Below are positions 37,839 through 49,800 of a DNA stretch of 64,000 bases, in pieces; position 1 is the stretch's first letter; each line of letters starts with the position of its first letter. The DNA comes from Echinococcus granulosus (taxonomy: Eukaryota > Platyhelminthes > Cestoda > Cyclophyllidea > Taeniidae). The stretch is from positions 1,028,523-1,092,522 of the forward strand of contig NW_020170393.1 of assembly GCF_000524195.1 (NCBI RefSeq), in the 5' to 3' direction. The notes under the pieces are model-generated. The model was given only the letters and a program-made list of their open reading frames with translations, had not been told where the DNA came from and ran no database searches. A program made the translations under genes and the position numbers.

Positions 37839-38917
37839 GTTGTGTTGAATGCGTTTTTAGATATGTACGTGCTGAAGTGATACGCTCATGGCGCTTATCG
37901 GTAAGGTTCATTCATCATCGTTACCATCACTGTCACACGCATGTGACGTCCCGGTTATTCAACACCCGTGAGCCAGTATATGCCGTGTACTTCTCACTTA
38001 TTTATGGTAACAGCTAATCGAGTGGGAAATAATGACAGCCGAATGGGTCACAAAGTTGTCCCGTAAGTCGCTATAAAACAATCAAATTTTGATGGGCGCT
38101 TATTTGCCATAATCGCTGGTATGGGCCAAAAGGTTCTACCACTTCGCTTGGCTGGGTATTGTTAATCAGGGCAAATAGTCTGCTGACATTCCTACTGCAA
38201 CAGTGCATTGGAGTTAATCCCTAAATGTGCGCCAATTATTAAATGTACCTTTATTTATTTGGTTGAGGCCCTACAGAGTCCATAATGGCTAATGTACACC
38301 TCGGCACATGAAGCGCACAACACTTCGCATCAAAACAAAAAATTATGCAGTCTTCAATGCTGAGTCTTTAGGAACGGGAGTTATAGGAAGATTTGCGAGA
38401 ACTGGGATGCCCAAGTTATTTACCCTAGAGCCGTTTTGCACACACACCGACCAAACTGCCGAACTTGATAAACACACAGCGTAATATTTGCGACGAAAAA
38501 ACCTCAGGTCAAGTCTTAAAATGACTTCCCTGCACACCACTTGGACTGTGTTCAAAGTGTAGCCCGCACACTTCCAAATCCTACACATGCTTGAACTAGC
38601 GAGGTGAGCAATTTGTAATTTTTTTTATCATTAATTTAAAAGATCCATATATGGTAAAAGGGAATCGTTCGAAATGCCGAAATACCTTTGCACGCAAATC
38701 CCCTAATGTGAAGATTTGGACGCAGGAATTTTTAGGAAGGTGGGAACTCGCTTCATCCTTTCATCCTGTCAAGCTTACCGCATGTTTCGCTCCACCGAGG
38801 TCGTCTACACACCAGTAGCGGTCAGTAAGGAGTCCATCCGTGAAAGGACAAGTAGCTAAGTAATTGAAAACCCGGTATCAAAAACAAAAAGATTTCCTCA
38901 GCAAAAATGAACAATTT

Positions 38918-39115
38918 TGTAATACGATAGTGGTTTATCCCTCGGTTCTGGTGAGGCGCCACTTTTGTACTTTGAATTAACCCCCTTGTACCTCGCTGGG
39001 TGGGCTGGCCTTTTGGGCCATGCCAATAGCCCAGACACCTTCTCCGTGCTAAATATATATATTCTGCACGAGTATTGTGCCTTCTTTCGTCTTCAGGGAG
39101 TCTCGGGACGCTACA
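38918..39115 (-). repeat. Dispersed LTR-like repeat, minus-strand copy
   Basis: The reverse complement starts TGTAGCGTCCCGAGACTCCC, continues with TGAAGACGAAAGAAGGCA and ends CGTATTACA. It is one of the best-preserved copies. A minus-strand open frame over it (38822-39208) is repeat sequence, not a gene. Confidence 0.75.
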
Positions 39116-40113
39116 ATTGCATGCTCGATCGCTAGAGGCCTTAAAGCAATCGAAACGGCTGCTAGCCAATATGGTTAGCTTAAGAATAAAACAACCAGAT
39201 GTGTGCAACTAATTTCATTTCGCTGGCAAAGTGGACAAATTCGTATTTAATGGGTGTTTGTGGTCATAGGATGGCCGAGAATAGAAAGTTTAAACAAATG
39301 GGTTATTTAATTTGAAAAAATCGTAATTACTAATCAAAGGGAGTGCTTGACAGTAAAGCGTAGTCAATCTAGTTTCGGTTCAAACCGGGGATGAACAATT
39401 TGTTTTACCCAGCCATTACAGGGAAAAGTTGGAAGGGAAGGATACGGGGATAATATGTAAACAGGAGCAGCAGCATTGGTTATTGGTCATTTTTAGAATG
39501 TAAGACCAATTTTTTAACATTTTCTGGTTATAAACAATGACCTTATTTGAACATCCAAAATTGTGCGCCGTGCCACGCTTCAATTTGTGGCGTTACAATT
39601 AGAATCAACTCAGCATTCCTGACCATGGGATCATATTCTACGGAGGAGTGATTTGGCAAGTAACCCGATCTCTGGATTCTCTCATCATTGTTAAATTCGC
39701 GTATTGCTGTCATGGTGCGCCACTTATGTTGGGTGCATTCCGGCTTTGGTTTCGGTTATGACAAGACCCAGTTTCACCTGTGTTTAACTATGACGTGCCT
39801 CCCACATCAAGCGGTTGCGTCTTCACTGCGACATATCTACTTGGCAATTAGAACGCATTTGCGTCTTTTATTTTCATGCCGATTTAAGAGAAGAAATTAA
39901 ATCAAACAAGACGATTCATTCACGCGACCTCAGCACATACGGTGACCTTATTTGGGTCGGTTTCTACACTTTGCTCAGTTTTCTTTAGTAAAATAGAAGC
40001 TATTGAAAAAGAAAAAGCGGTTAGTCCAAATATTATATGAAATTTGGACAAATAATAAAGATAATCGCTCTCTACAATTAGGCGGCTGAGGGCTCATGTT
40101 AGAGGCGATAGTT

Positions 40114-40308
40114 TGTATACCGCTCTAAGACTTCCACGTAGGCGAAAACAGGCATAATACTCGGGCAGTATATGGATTGCTAATCTTTAGAGGGGCTTGG
40201 TGCCATTATCACAGCCCGAAGGCCAGCTCACTCAGCAAAGATACAAAGGCGAAGACCCTGATGGACTCCTTTACCAAAACTGAGCATTAAATGACTAGCG
40301 CATTTTAG
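40114..40308 (+). repeat. Dispersed LTR-like repeat
   Basis: Contains CGCTCTAAGACTTCC, GGCATAATACTCGGGCAG and CTTTACCAAAACTGAG in family order, ending near AGCGCATTTTAG. Confidence 0.7.
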
Positions 40309-41573
40309 CTAGCACACATTACCGTTTATTAAAATCAATCCAAATCTAGAGGCCAAATCTTTATGAAAATTATCAAAAATAACTTATGAGTGGGTGAAAA
40401 CTTTGCTGCTACCTATGTGGACATTGTTATGGTAATTGCAGTCAAAAGATGGCCCGATAATCTGGAAAGAATTATAGCCTCACCTGGATAGAGCCCATGG
40501 ACAGCATCATACTTTGGTATTTTGAACATAAATAATAATGCAAATAAATGACTCGATTATTTAATACTGTGGATTACCGTTTAGAGGGCATTCTGTGGCA
40601 TAGTAGTGGCCTAAATTACACAATTTAATTCATTGCTTAATTGTCAACTTTACTGAACAATAATAACACTTGTTCCATAAATTTAGACTTAGGTTATTAT
40701 AAGTATTACTAATAAACTGTTAACAATGATCCTGTTGTTTGAGTAACAGTAGCAATGATTTACATCACTCATTGATTGTAGAATGATGGCTAGAGGCGGT
40801 GCAACCATAGCCTCTAGCACCCAAAAATGTTGCAAATCTTACATCTGATTCAGCAGCTGTACGCGACTTAGTGGGAAGTTGGACGCCTGAAGATTTGAGC
40901 TTTATAAGTCAGTAATTTCGACAAGAGAGGTCTCAATTAAATTCGTTAGCACTGTTAAAACAATATTGTGTTAGACTAATCTTTTCATTTACCTGTTGAT
41001 TCACGTGGGTAGATTTAAGTTACTAGTACCAAATAAGTGATACTGTGATAATCCTGGGTTAAAATACAACCATTTACTAAATTAGAATCTTTTTTAATTA
41101 TCATTTGGTGTTATTCGGTAAAAAAATTTCCACAATGAAAATAGAGAAAAAATGCCTATTAAGTGGTTCGAATTTTTGAGATTAGTTGCTCGTAAGAATA
41201 CGCCTAATATTATCACCCTTCCTCCAAAGAGGCCATATTTCATGAGAGTATTAGTGCAATGGAAAAGGATTCACAACCCAATCGAGATCGAAGTTTCACT
41301 GTCTCGTCACTTGCTGTGGATAGCGGTGATGATGTTTGCCTGACCTTTGCCTTACCCTGAAATCAAGTGGAAATAGAGAGTCCCTCAAAATTTGCTAGCT
41401 AGAAAGTATGCTTCGTACAACAATTGATATAACTTCTGGAAGACTAGAGCACCAAAAAAATTTTGATGGCGATTTGAAGCCGACTGAGATGCACAGACAC
41501 TTAAAATGATTAAACAGTTTTTGATTCAAGGACTGAGTGCAGAGTGCATTCGATGACGCAAAGGAGGACCTAC

Positions 41574-41717
41574 CTTGAGGGCCATGGCATACTCGGCTTG
41601 ACAGTTTTGCTTCCTCATCAGATACAAAATTATCAGCAGGACCATTTAATCTATCACAAATAGATGCATTCCCTTGTTCCAAGGCGATCAGAAGTGGAAG
41701 TGTTTGCAATTTAGAAC
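41574..41717 (-). other. Candidate orphan exon, unknown product
   Basis: A minus-strand open frame (LQTLPLLIALEQGNAS, then EEAKLSSRVCHGPQ) is bounded by a plausible acceptor (TCTTAAG) and a fair donor (CAAG|GTAGGT). The composition looks coding. I found no neighbouring exons in phase and do not recognise the family. Confidence 0.25.
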
Positions 41718-42522
41718 CTTAAGATTAAATGCTTTAAATGAAACTGTATGAGCTCATCAGTAGCCGCAAGTTATGCTTCACCTAGGAAACCGGTGTATCT
41801 GTCAAAAATTACTTTAGAATCATTTGAATATCAGTGTTGTAACATGAATTAAATCATGCACAAAAAATTTGTGTGTTAGAAATCCAACAGAACACGATGG
41901 GCTAATCTATCTTTGGCATTCTTACAGCGCTCTAATACTTTATTTGCTGGTAACTGTCAACATGATGACTGCCTAAGTAATTTTATCAGCTACTCTCAAA
42001 CTAATGCATTTCATTTACATGACTAGGCGTAAGTGTCCTTTAGGCTTACATTAGCTGTTTAAAAATCGCATGCTGAGCACACAAAGTCAGTTTAATCTAA
42101 GACGCACCTATTTCTTCTCTGCGAAAATGACTGTCCTTTTCCAACCATTGTTTTATCGCTTTGGTTATGCGCCCAGTTTTTCAAATATCGTTTGAGGGCC
42201 AATAGTTTTGTGGGCGCAGGCGTGAATGCAGATGCGTACATTATGCAGGTGTCCCTCATTGGGTATGTCAGGATACAGGTTTACTTAGAAAGCTATTCGT
42301 AATACGACCTGTTGTCTACTTCAATCTTGTATAGTATGCCTGAGTCATCTCCCGTACTGAATGCTATTAGCAACGAAAATCGGTTGTCTGATTTCTTGAG
42401 TTTTCTGGAATTTGTGCAATGCGATTTTCTACCTGGGGCTCTTTTGACACATAGGCTACATTAGTTGTATTTATGACCTGTGTTCCTGGTTTCATACCTT
42501 GTTTTATTTGTCGCCCATAAAG

Positions 42523-43426
42523 CTCTTCTGCGGCGGAATCTCCTTAGTACTATTGCATCTTCCTCATCTCACACATCTCCTGCCATGCCCGATCCCCTTC
42601 AATCCCCTGACTACTTTGGTCTCCGCGATGTAGTTTCAGTAGAACAACTTTTCAAGGTCCGTGCACACCTCGGTCATCGCTCTATGCTCCGCAACCCCTA
42701 CATGACACCTTACCTTTTCGGTACCCGTCAGGGAATCGACATCTTCGACTTGGAACAAACAGCAGAGCTGTTATTTGATGCTCTCAACTTCACTGCTCAC
42801 ATTGCTTATCGAGGTGGCATCATCCTCTTTATGATACAACATAGGCAGGTTGGTGTCATAGTCACTTTTAATCCAAAATTTGGATTTATCATCCTTGGTT
42901 TCCTTGTAATCTTTTCAACAACTAGCATACGAGTGCCTTTAACTCCTTTCGTCGGCTCCAGCTTGGAGTGTCCTTTTTTGGTGACTTCAAACTTGGTGCT
43001 TAGTTTCAAACCTCCCAACTGTAGATGATGCACCTGGTAGAAAAAACGGCCAAGATGATTGGTGAGTACTCCTACTGCCGGCCTTGGGGAGGCGGCGTTT
43101 TTACAGATTCCACGAACTTCTTCGGTGCCACAACACGACTGCCGGACCTCATAATCATGCTTAACACCGTAAATCCCGTGGGTTTTGACCACGTGGCGGT
43201 ACGCGATGCTGCTAAGATGCTCATTCCCACAGTGGGCATCGTGGACTCCAACTGCGACCCCCGACTCGTCACCTACCCAGTGCCTGGTAATGACGATTCG
43301 CCCGTCACTATTCGCCATTGGTGCGGCCTCTTCGCCGAAGCCATCGCACACGCCAAGCGCCGAGCACGGAGAGACGACGCAACGCGAAAACGACTCGCCT
43401 CCGCTGGTGGCCTGGCACACCCCTAA
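42523..43426 (+). CDS. MRPS2: Mitochondrial small-subunit ribosomal protein uS2m
   Basis: MRPS2 is a component of the mitochondrial ribosome small subunit. Exons: about 42523-42848 and 43025-43426, joined in phase 0 (CAG|GTTGGT donor, CAACTGTAG acceptor). Conserved blocks include RAHLGHRSMLRN, GIDIFDLEQTAELL, ALNFTAHIAYRGGIILF, RLPDLIIMLNTVN, HVAVRDAAKMLIPTVGIVD and ITYPVPGNDDS-type sequence (here VTYPVPGNDDSP). The C-terminus is basic and ends in a TAA at 43424-43426. The first in-frame ATG (42585) would give 221 aa, but the sequence before it (ALLRRNLLSTIASSSSH) looks like a mitochondrial presequence. Translation probably starts in an unseen upstream exon joined at the acceptor ending at 42522. 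Convergent with FNTA. Confidence 0.92.
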
Positions 43427-43851
43427 TCAAGGCCACCCTCGCACTACATGTACATACACTTAGCACGCTAAGTAAAACGTCACTGCTACCTGCACCACCC
43501 CCTCCTACTCTGTCTCTAAGGCGTTCGCTGCAGGCATCCCACATGCACCTCTTCTTCAAACACAATGTAGCACGTCGCTTTGTGGCTACTGGTCGCTCCA
43601 AATCGTGTATCGATCGAGTTGAAAGTAGCAAAATAGGTGTGCGAGATATTCCCAGTCCACAAACAGACACATCTCTGTTTTGGAGCTGCACTGAAGCCGT
43701 TAGAAAAGAAGGGGGATGGTGCCACACGACAAAACTGATTACTTTTGTGATTTGCAATCCTCTGCGATCTCAGCGGTAAAGGTGCTAAAGTAGCGAAGTT
43801 TCTTGTGAATTTTTGTAGGAATAATAGTGCACTTATCAAAAAACATGGTGA
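43427..43851. other. Convergent MRPS2/FNTA 3' region
   Basis: The 425 bp between two stop codons facing each other. Open frames on both strands (for example 43318-43779 plus) overlap the MRPS2 end in other frames and are shadows. No clear AATAAA on either strand. Confidence 0.55.
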
Positions 43852-45150
43852 TTAGGTTAGTTCCTCCATTGTCTTTTCAATTTGGTCGCGTCTATACCTC
43901 CAGTAGTTGGCGCGCACTCGATTTAGTTCCAAAGCCAGACGATCACAAATGTTCCTGGCGCTGTCTGCGATCTCTCTAAGAGTTTCTAAACTCTCGGTAG
44001 AGCTGAAAAAATGAGATGAAACGAGTCAATCATGACTAAAATTTGAGGTACAGTGCACACTACAATGGGGGCATGCTTACGGTGTAGGTTTGAGAAGTCG
44101 ATGCTGAAGAGAAGTGTGAAAGAGATCGATAAGAAGAGCGAGAATTGGAGGGCTATCTCCTGCCCCATCTGGGTCATTTTCAATTAGATCTTCGATGGCA
44201 TCACGAACCATGAGAAGACGTTTGTGAACTAGTTTCGCATCGCTTGTAGCAACGGTGGAAGGAAGTGGGGATATCAAACCCAATAGGTAGTTGCAGGCGC
44301 ACTCGTTGTGTGGCATCGACTTTAGTTGAGTAACAGCGTAATTCATCTCCTGAAAGGGAGATCAAAAAGGCAAGAATAGGTATGCTTCAAAACAATAAGG
44401 AGATGAGCTAGTAATTAAGAAGCAGTAGGAAATGTTAGTGTGTGACCAGCAAGATTTTTAAAAGTGCCTCACCCGGTCAAAGACGGTATCATCGAGTCCT
44501 TCCTCAATGACCGTATAAAACCGGTGATTCCAGGCTGAATTATTTAATGAATCATCAAGTATCATGTGCTCACAAAACTTTAGTTCACATTTAACTGGAA
44601 CACTAAAGAAATCAACCAGCCAACGACGATACTGCCAAGCGTGATAATTTTTGGCATCATCTGCCAGAATTTCACGGATGAGTTCAAACTCCATCATGAG
44701 TTTTGCGTAAAGTTTCGACTCCGGACGATTGTAAACAGTCTTTGGGTCGTTGCTTTCGTCTCCTCTAACAGCTTGTTCCATTAGCCACTGAAGATGATAC
44801 CATAGTTGGTAGTTCTTTGGATGATCAAAAAGAAGAAATTTAGTGAATGTATATTCACTTGCAAGGTGCGAGTTAAGAGTTGTCAAGACATTGCGTCGAT
44901 AAGCCCAAATTGAATAATTTGCGGCATTCATTTGAAGAGCTTCGGCTGTTAATTCCAGCACCCTTGGTGAACGCTCATCTACTGCCATGACAGCACGAAC
45001 GTAGTCATGTGCGTCCACGAATGCATCTGAGTATGCTATCCGCACCACACCTCGAGGACTTTCATCCTGCTTAAGTGGAGTAACGTCAGCCCATTCTGGT
45101 CTATCTTTAAAATACCTGTAGGATGAAGGGCTACCAAAGATAGCAGACAT
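43852..45150 (-). CDS. FNTA: Protein farnesyl/geranylgeranyltransferase type I alpha subunit
   Basis: The shared alpha subunit of farnesyltransferase and geranylgeranyltransferase I, which attach prenyl groups to CaaX proteins. Exons: 45150-44473, 44349-44081, 44002-43852 (365 aa, close to human 379). Diagnostic text: RPEWADVTPL, IAYSDAFVDAHDYVRAVM, NAANYSIWAYRRNVL, HPKNYQLWYHLQWL, DDAKNYHAWQYRRWLVD, LNNSAWNHRFYTV, MPHNECACNYLLGL and a C-terminal ANYWRYRR. These are PPTA helical-repeat motifs, and the KNYHAW lysine and tyrosine are kept. About 20 extra residues (GDESNDP...YAKLMM) sit between two repeats, and the usual second Trp-x-x-Arg pair is changed in YHLQWL. The exon joins match conserved positions (FDR|EMNYAV). 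The first ATG has a stop-free upstream only for a short distance and fits the family start. Confidence 0.95.
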
Positions 45151-46807
45151 TCTGTTATAAGAAGACTAACCAATCAGCGATGGATGACCTCAGAAAGAAA
45201 TGTTGACTTCAGTCACTTCATCTCCCGACAAAATGCACATACACGGCTTCATGAAAAGTTTGGACAACGAGGACAAATATGGAATTCATTGTGTATAAGC
45301 TAGAAGAGTTGCCACAAATCAGTGAGTTGCTGCCTTAAGAGGGACGCTTGACAAACTTCATGATCGATGGTAGGAATAGGCAATAGCGTAGCTAAATAAC
45401 AGTATCTATTATAAGAAAAAACAAAGTCGTGCATCATAAAAACGTGCACATCTGGCTTTATGTTTAATTTTGTAGATACTTAGGCCAAAGCGGTTTCACC
45501 CAGCTCTTCTCTATGTTAGTTGTATGCATTCTACCATACGACTGCGAAATTTCACAACTTTTACTTTAACGCAGAGCACTAAACTTGCTCATTTAGGCGT
45601 ATTTTTTAAGAAAATGTATTTGCTTTTACGACAATCATCATGATTAAAAATTCAGAACACAAAAAAATGCCAAAAACATTTGCCAAAAATAAGGGAGTCT
45701 TTTTGAAAAAAACTACTGTTTATTAAGGTCAAGAGAAATAACTTTTAATGTATGTCACTACATGACAGTATGCGTTTATGACATTTTGTCTTAGGAATCA
45801 CACTATCCCCAGGTTACAGTTATGGGGTACTATAGCTATTTAAGACTTTATTATGTAGGACGAGGCTCGTAGATTTTTTCTTGCCTGATTTTCATAATAT
45901 TGAAACAGCCAGGTTGATTTGGCTTCGACATGTTTATTAGGAAAGGCAAATAAAGGAGGTAAGTACAGATATTGGGGGTGTGGGGAAGGAACCGCTCTCG
46001 GGGTTGCAGGACGTTTCCTCCTCAGTCACGAGATTCGACTTCTCTGCCTGCCTCCTCCCTCTAAGGCACATTAAAACAACAGCAGTATTGCACTTAAGTC
46101 AAATGGAAATTATATTAACGCGGAATAGATGTGCGTTTGATGCATGCAAGGGACTGGTGCTGCTGGCATGACCTGAATGCCAGTCCGCCCTCCCAATGGA
46201 CATGGGCGGGGACACAAAGTGAATCAATACCAAATTAAGCTACGAAAGAATGCAGCTATTCTGTAATGCGGCCAAATAAGCAGTATTTATGCAACCTAGG
46301 ACTTCCGCGATACGTAAGAAGATATGATACCCAGAGAGAATACGTATGTTACAATTTTATTAAGGTCAGGTCTTGTTGCGTGGTTCCATAGCCAGCTCAT
46401 CTGGCAAAGTTGCAACGGCCAAGACAGTGAATGATCGCTTGCCAAAACTGAAAGTTAAGTGGCTAATGCATTATATTTTGCCACATATTTCATCCCATAG
46501 GTTTTAAATTGTTATCTTTTAGGCTAAAATTAATTTTTTAAATAACCTGAAATTGAGAAGAAGCAGTGTTGTTCACCTTTTATTCCCCCAAATTTTGCAA
46601 CTTCATGCCGTAACAAAAAAACAGCTCAAGTCGAGATTATACTACCATAAATCTTTTTTATGTGTTATTGCGTAAAATCATACAATCTCCTTAAAATACA
46701 TATTGTGGTTTTTTGCCTAGTCCTGTAACCTTAAGGTGTTTTATTCAGGCAAAACGATCTTGCTTTTGCTTTACAAACGCTGGGGTATTTTGAATTCTCA
46801 CCCTAAA
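45151..46807. other. Divergent FNTA/synaptotagmin-like intergenic region
   Basis: 1.66 kb between two head-to-head genes. It contains one LTR-like repeat copy (46288-46475). Reading frames such as 45980-46171 have no recognisable domain. No clear TATA box. Confidence 0.5.
46288..46475 (+). repeat. Dispersed LTR-like repeat, diverged copy
   Basis: CCTAGGACTTCC near the start, GCGTGGTTCCATAGCCAGCTCATC in the middle (split in my match at CAGC) and GCCAAAACTGAAAGTTAAG near the end match the family order. It lies in the upstream region of the synaptotagmin-like gene. Confidence 0.6.
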
Positions 46808-49800
46808 ATGAGCGTGGTATCAGGCAAACGGACAAGCAAGCCTGCTAGTGTTGTAAGTTTTCATCAGAGTGGGGCATCAGTAACGGGACGTAGTACAGCT
46901 GGTAAACAAGTCGGCGTTCCTTCCATGAACAACTCAAATTCATCTCCATTTAATGCTGTCACTGTCCCAAATTCCGCAAAAGGAAGGCTTCTTGGCGACC
47001 AAGAAATCACTGAAGAAGAGTTAGAACACCTGGCTGACGTATGCCGACGATATGACATGCTTCAGCGTCAGGAGGATGAGCGTATAAAGTTAGATTCTGA
47101 TACTTTTAGCTGCATTACTGATCTATCTGACCAGTTATCCAACAGCTCTTCTTGAGCCAGAACTCGAGGTTTAATTTTTTTGCGTAACTGAGTTTTAGCA
47201 GAGGCTGTCACTTGCTTTTAAGTCGCTATTTATCGCATAAATAGAAGTATATAAGTTTGCTTACTAATTTTAAAAATCGCGTAAAATTGTTTGTCTGTTC
47301 CCGTTTATTTTCTTTCGTAATTTAGCCGGCGAATATTGTTTATACAAGCTTTTTTTAGCATACATATGTGGGAAAGTTATGCTTCAGATACTAAGATATT
47401 TTCTATAAATGCTCTAAAATTTGTTCATTCACACTTCTATTTTTAATTTTAGAAATATTCGAGAAAAGGCTATTTCAAAGGAGAAGGCTCGTCGCGGAGT
47501 TTCTCGTTACGACGAAGCCCATTGTGCCCTTTGCGGCGCAGCTTTTATGGCACTCTTCAATCCTAAATCTTTGTGTCATCACTGTGAATTATATGTTTGC
47601 CGCAATTGTGTTCAAAAGCGATTGGACTCAGAGAGCGTCCTCTGCAGGGCCTGCTTTAGCGAGTGGTATGTGAAAGAAACACTTTTGGAGCTTTGAGCTC
47701 TTGTTTTCTTAATATGTTCTACCCATTCTCTTACAATTTACTGTTTAAATTTGCCCGTAGTGCCACGCATTTTGAGATATGCGCAATTAAAAACTTCACA
47801 TTTTGCATGTGCTCTAATTTGTAAATCGAATTTGCCTGAAGTCTGGATTTTTCTCATGCTTTGCCTGTATTTTCAGACTAAGCAAGTATCACTCAATGCC
47901 TCATTAACATCTTGACAGGTTGGGAATTACATGTTTAATGCTATGAGTGCACATGATATTGGTTATCTTTTGGACGTCATAACCTATAAAATATTTTGAG
48001 TGGATCGACGTATTTTCTATTTTACATTTACATCTAAGGATCAAAGTTGTTAATAAAGAAGTAGCCCATCTGACGATACTTGTACCTATCTGTAAATTTT
48101 GCTGCTGCTTCGCATCTTGACATCCCTAAAAAGTTTTAACTGCTCAAAAAGGTTGAATACATGCCTGCCGTTTGGGTCGCTGTGTATGTGATTTGTTTTT
48201 TATTGTAAAACACTATTTAACTTGTGCAAGTTAGGTGTGAATGAATATCTCAAAGCATTTTGTAAAATGTATCTTAAATCACAATGAAAGTCAGTTGTGT
48301 TTGAGGAGAATTTCACTGCTTACAAGAAGAGCCCACTTATTTTCAGCTAATACTGCAACATTGCTTAATACCGCATTAATTTTAATTTTTGAATGAGGAA
48401 GCATAGGAGCTTCATACTCTTGTTGGTCGGGACTGGAGAAAATCCTTCAAAGCAGCACAAAAATTGCACTCGTTTGCACGTGTGTTGGGACGGTTTTAAA
48501 AGTAGAGCTTTTTTAGGAACCTTTTTCAATTTAATTTAACCTTCGCGATACCACAAAGCTGGTCAAGAGACAAAACCTTGTTTGATCCTGAAAATGCTTT
48601 TTATGCTAGGCATTTGCACAATCGCAAATTACCCCCCCCCCCTGCGAACATGTTTAAGTATTTTATTTTGAGAATTCTTGCTCTTTTGTTGCTATCTTTT
48701 CATTTGTGAATCACCTTTTAAGAGGAGTATGCCTTAACAGCACGTTAGGTGGTCCCCAATTTTTGAGGCTTGACACGGGACTCGTCCCTTTTCCCTCCCA
48801 CCCAGGCACTCATGTGCGTTGACAAGTTTATGCCTGTAAGGTGATGAATACAGCCTTGGTGAGATGCCACCTCAGTAGGTCTCCATAAATCTTTGCGCCG
48901 ATATGCTGGACTGCATAATTTTATGCTTTACACCAAAAGGTAGACTAATTAGACTGTAGTAAAGGTTTAAACCTCCTAAGCGGGTATTTCTTCTTCCCAG
49001 AAAATGAATTACTAGTTGGGTTCTTTAATACATCTTTTTTTATATTTATTAACGATCTAATATGGAGGAAGGTGTCGCTTTGGTCATCAAGGTGTATTTC
49101 GTTCCTTACGTAGGATATGTTTGTCTTCAGCCTTCAGTGATTCTCAAGATTAGACCCACAACGTCATTAGTACCAAAGTGCTACCAATTTTTCGTGTCAT
49201 AAGCAACAGTCTACAAAGACTGCAGTGTATTAACCTTCGCATGAATGTCCTTCCTCAAGGCTGATTTTGATTTGTATCTCTCAGAACCTGAGGAAAACAG
49301 TAAATGGTGTTCGATCTCCTTAATCCCTTTTCCGCTGTTGTTTCAATGAAAGCATTTGTCTGTGGTCTATGTAACCTAGGATGACTTTATTCCAAAATCA
49401 AGTTAGTTTTACCCTACTCTTGCAAGTGGCCGGTCCAATTCATGCTAGGCTTGAAACCATAGAGGAGAGTAAACTAAAGCAATGTTTTAGACGCCCAGTT
49501 CTCGTGAAGCCTATAAAGTAGAGAACATTCCCCTGTGAACTAAGAGTGATTATTTGGTACACCTTTGTTACTTCATGAATGTAGCGAATAAAGTGAGTTG
49601 AAATAATACTTAGCTCGTATTTTTACCAAGTAGGCAACTCAAATACTTAACAATGGGTGAATAAGAAGGAAGTTGAGGTTGTTTACAAAATGTGTAAATT
49701 AAAGAGCTCCAAAAATTGACATAAAAGTGAATTAGAACAGATCCTTTTAATCAAACCCAGTAGCTTTGGCATTTATATTGATATCTTTTCACACATAAAA

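Larger units (their letters stand above)
31249..42522. other. Large gene-poor, repeat-containing intergenic region
   Basis: Eleven kilobases with no confident gene. It holds a paired LTR-like element (36757-37838), single copies at 38918-39115 (minus) and 40114-40308 (plus), and one possible orphan exon on the minus strand (41574-41717). Open frames of 60-100 codons (for example 32773-33006 and 33598-33897) show no domain I recognise and look like chance or decayed repeats. A first exon for MRPS2 may lie near the right end. Confidence 0.55.

Noticed and set aside
38822..39208. 128-codon minus-strand frame
   Set aside because: It runs through a copy of the dispersed LTR-like repeat.
43318..43779. 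153-codon plus-strand frame and antisense partner
   Set aside because: They overlap the MRPS2 end in other frames and run into the 3' region; MRPS2 homology fixes the real frame.
48632..48642. Run of 11 C
   Set aside because: A simple homopolymer in an intron; likely polymorphic or a sequencing-sensitive site with no evident function.
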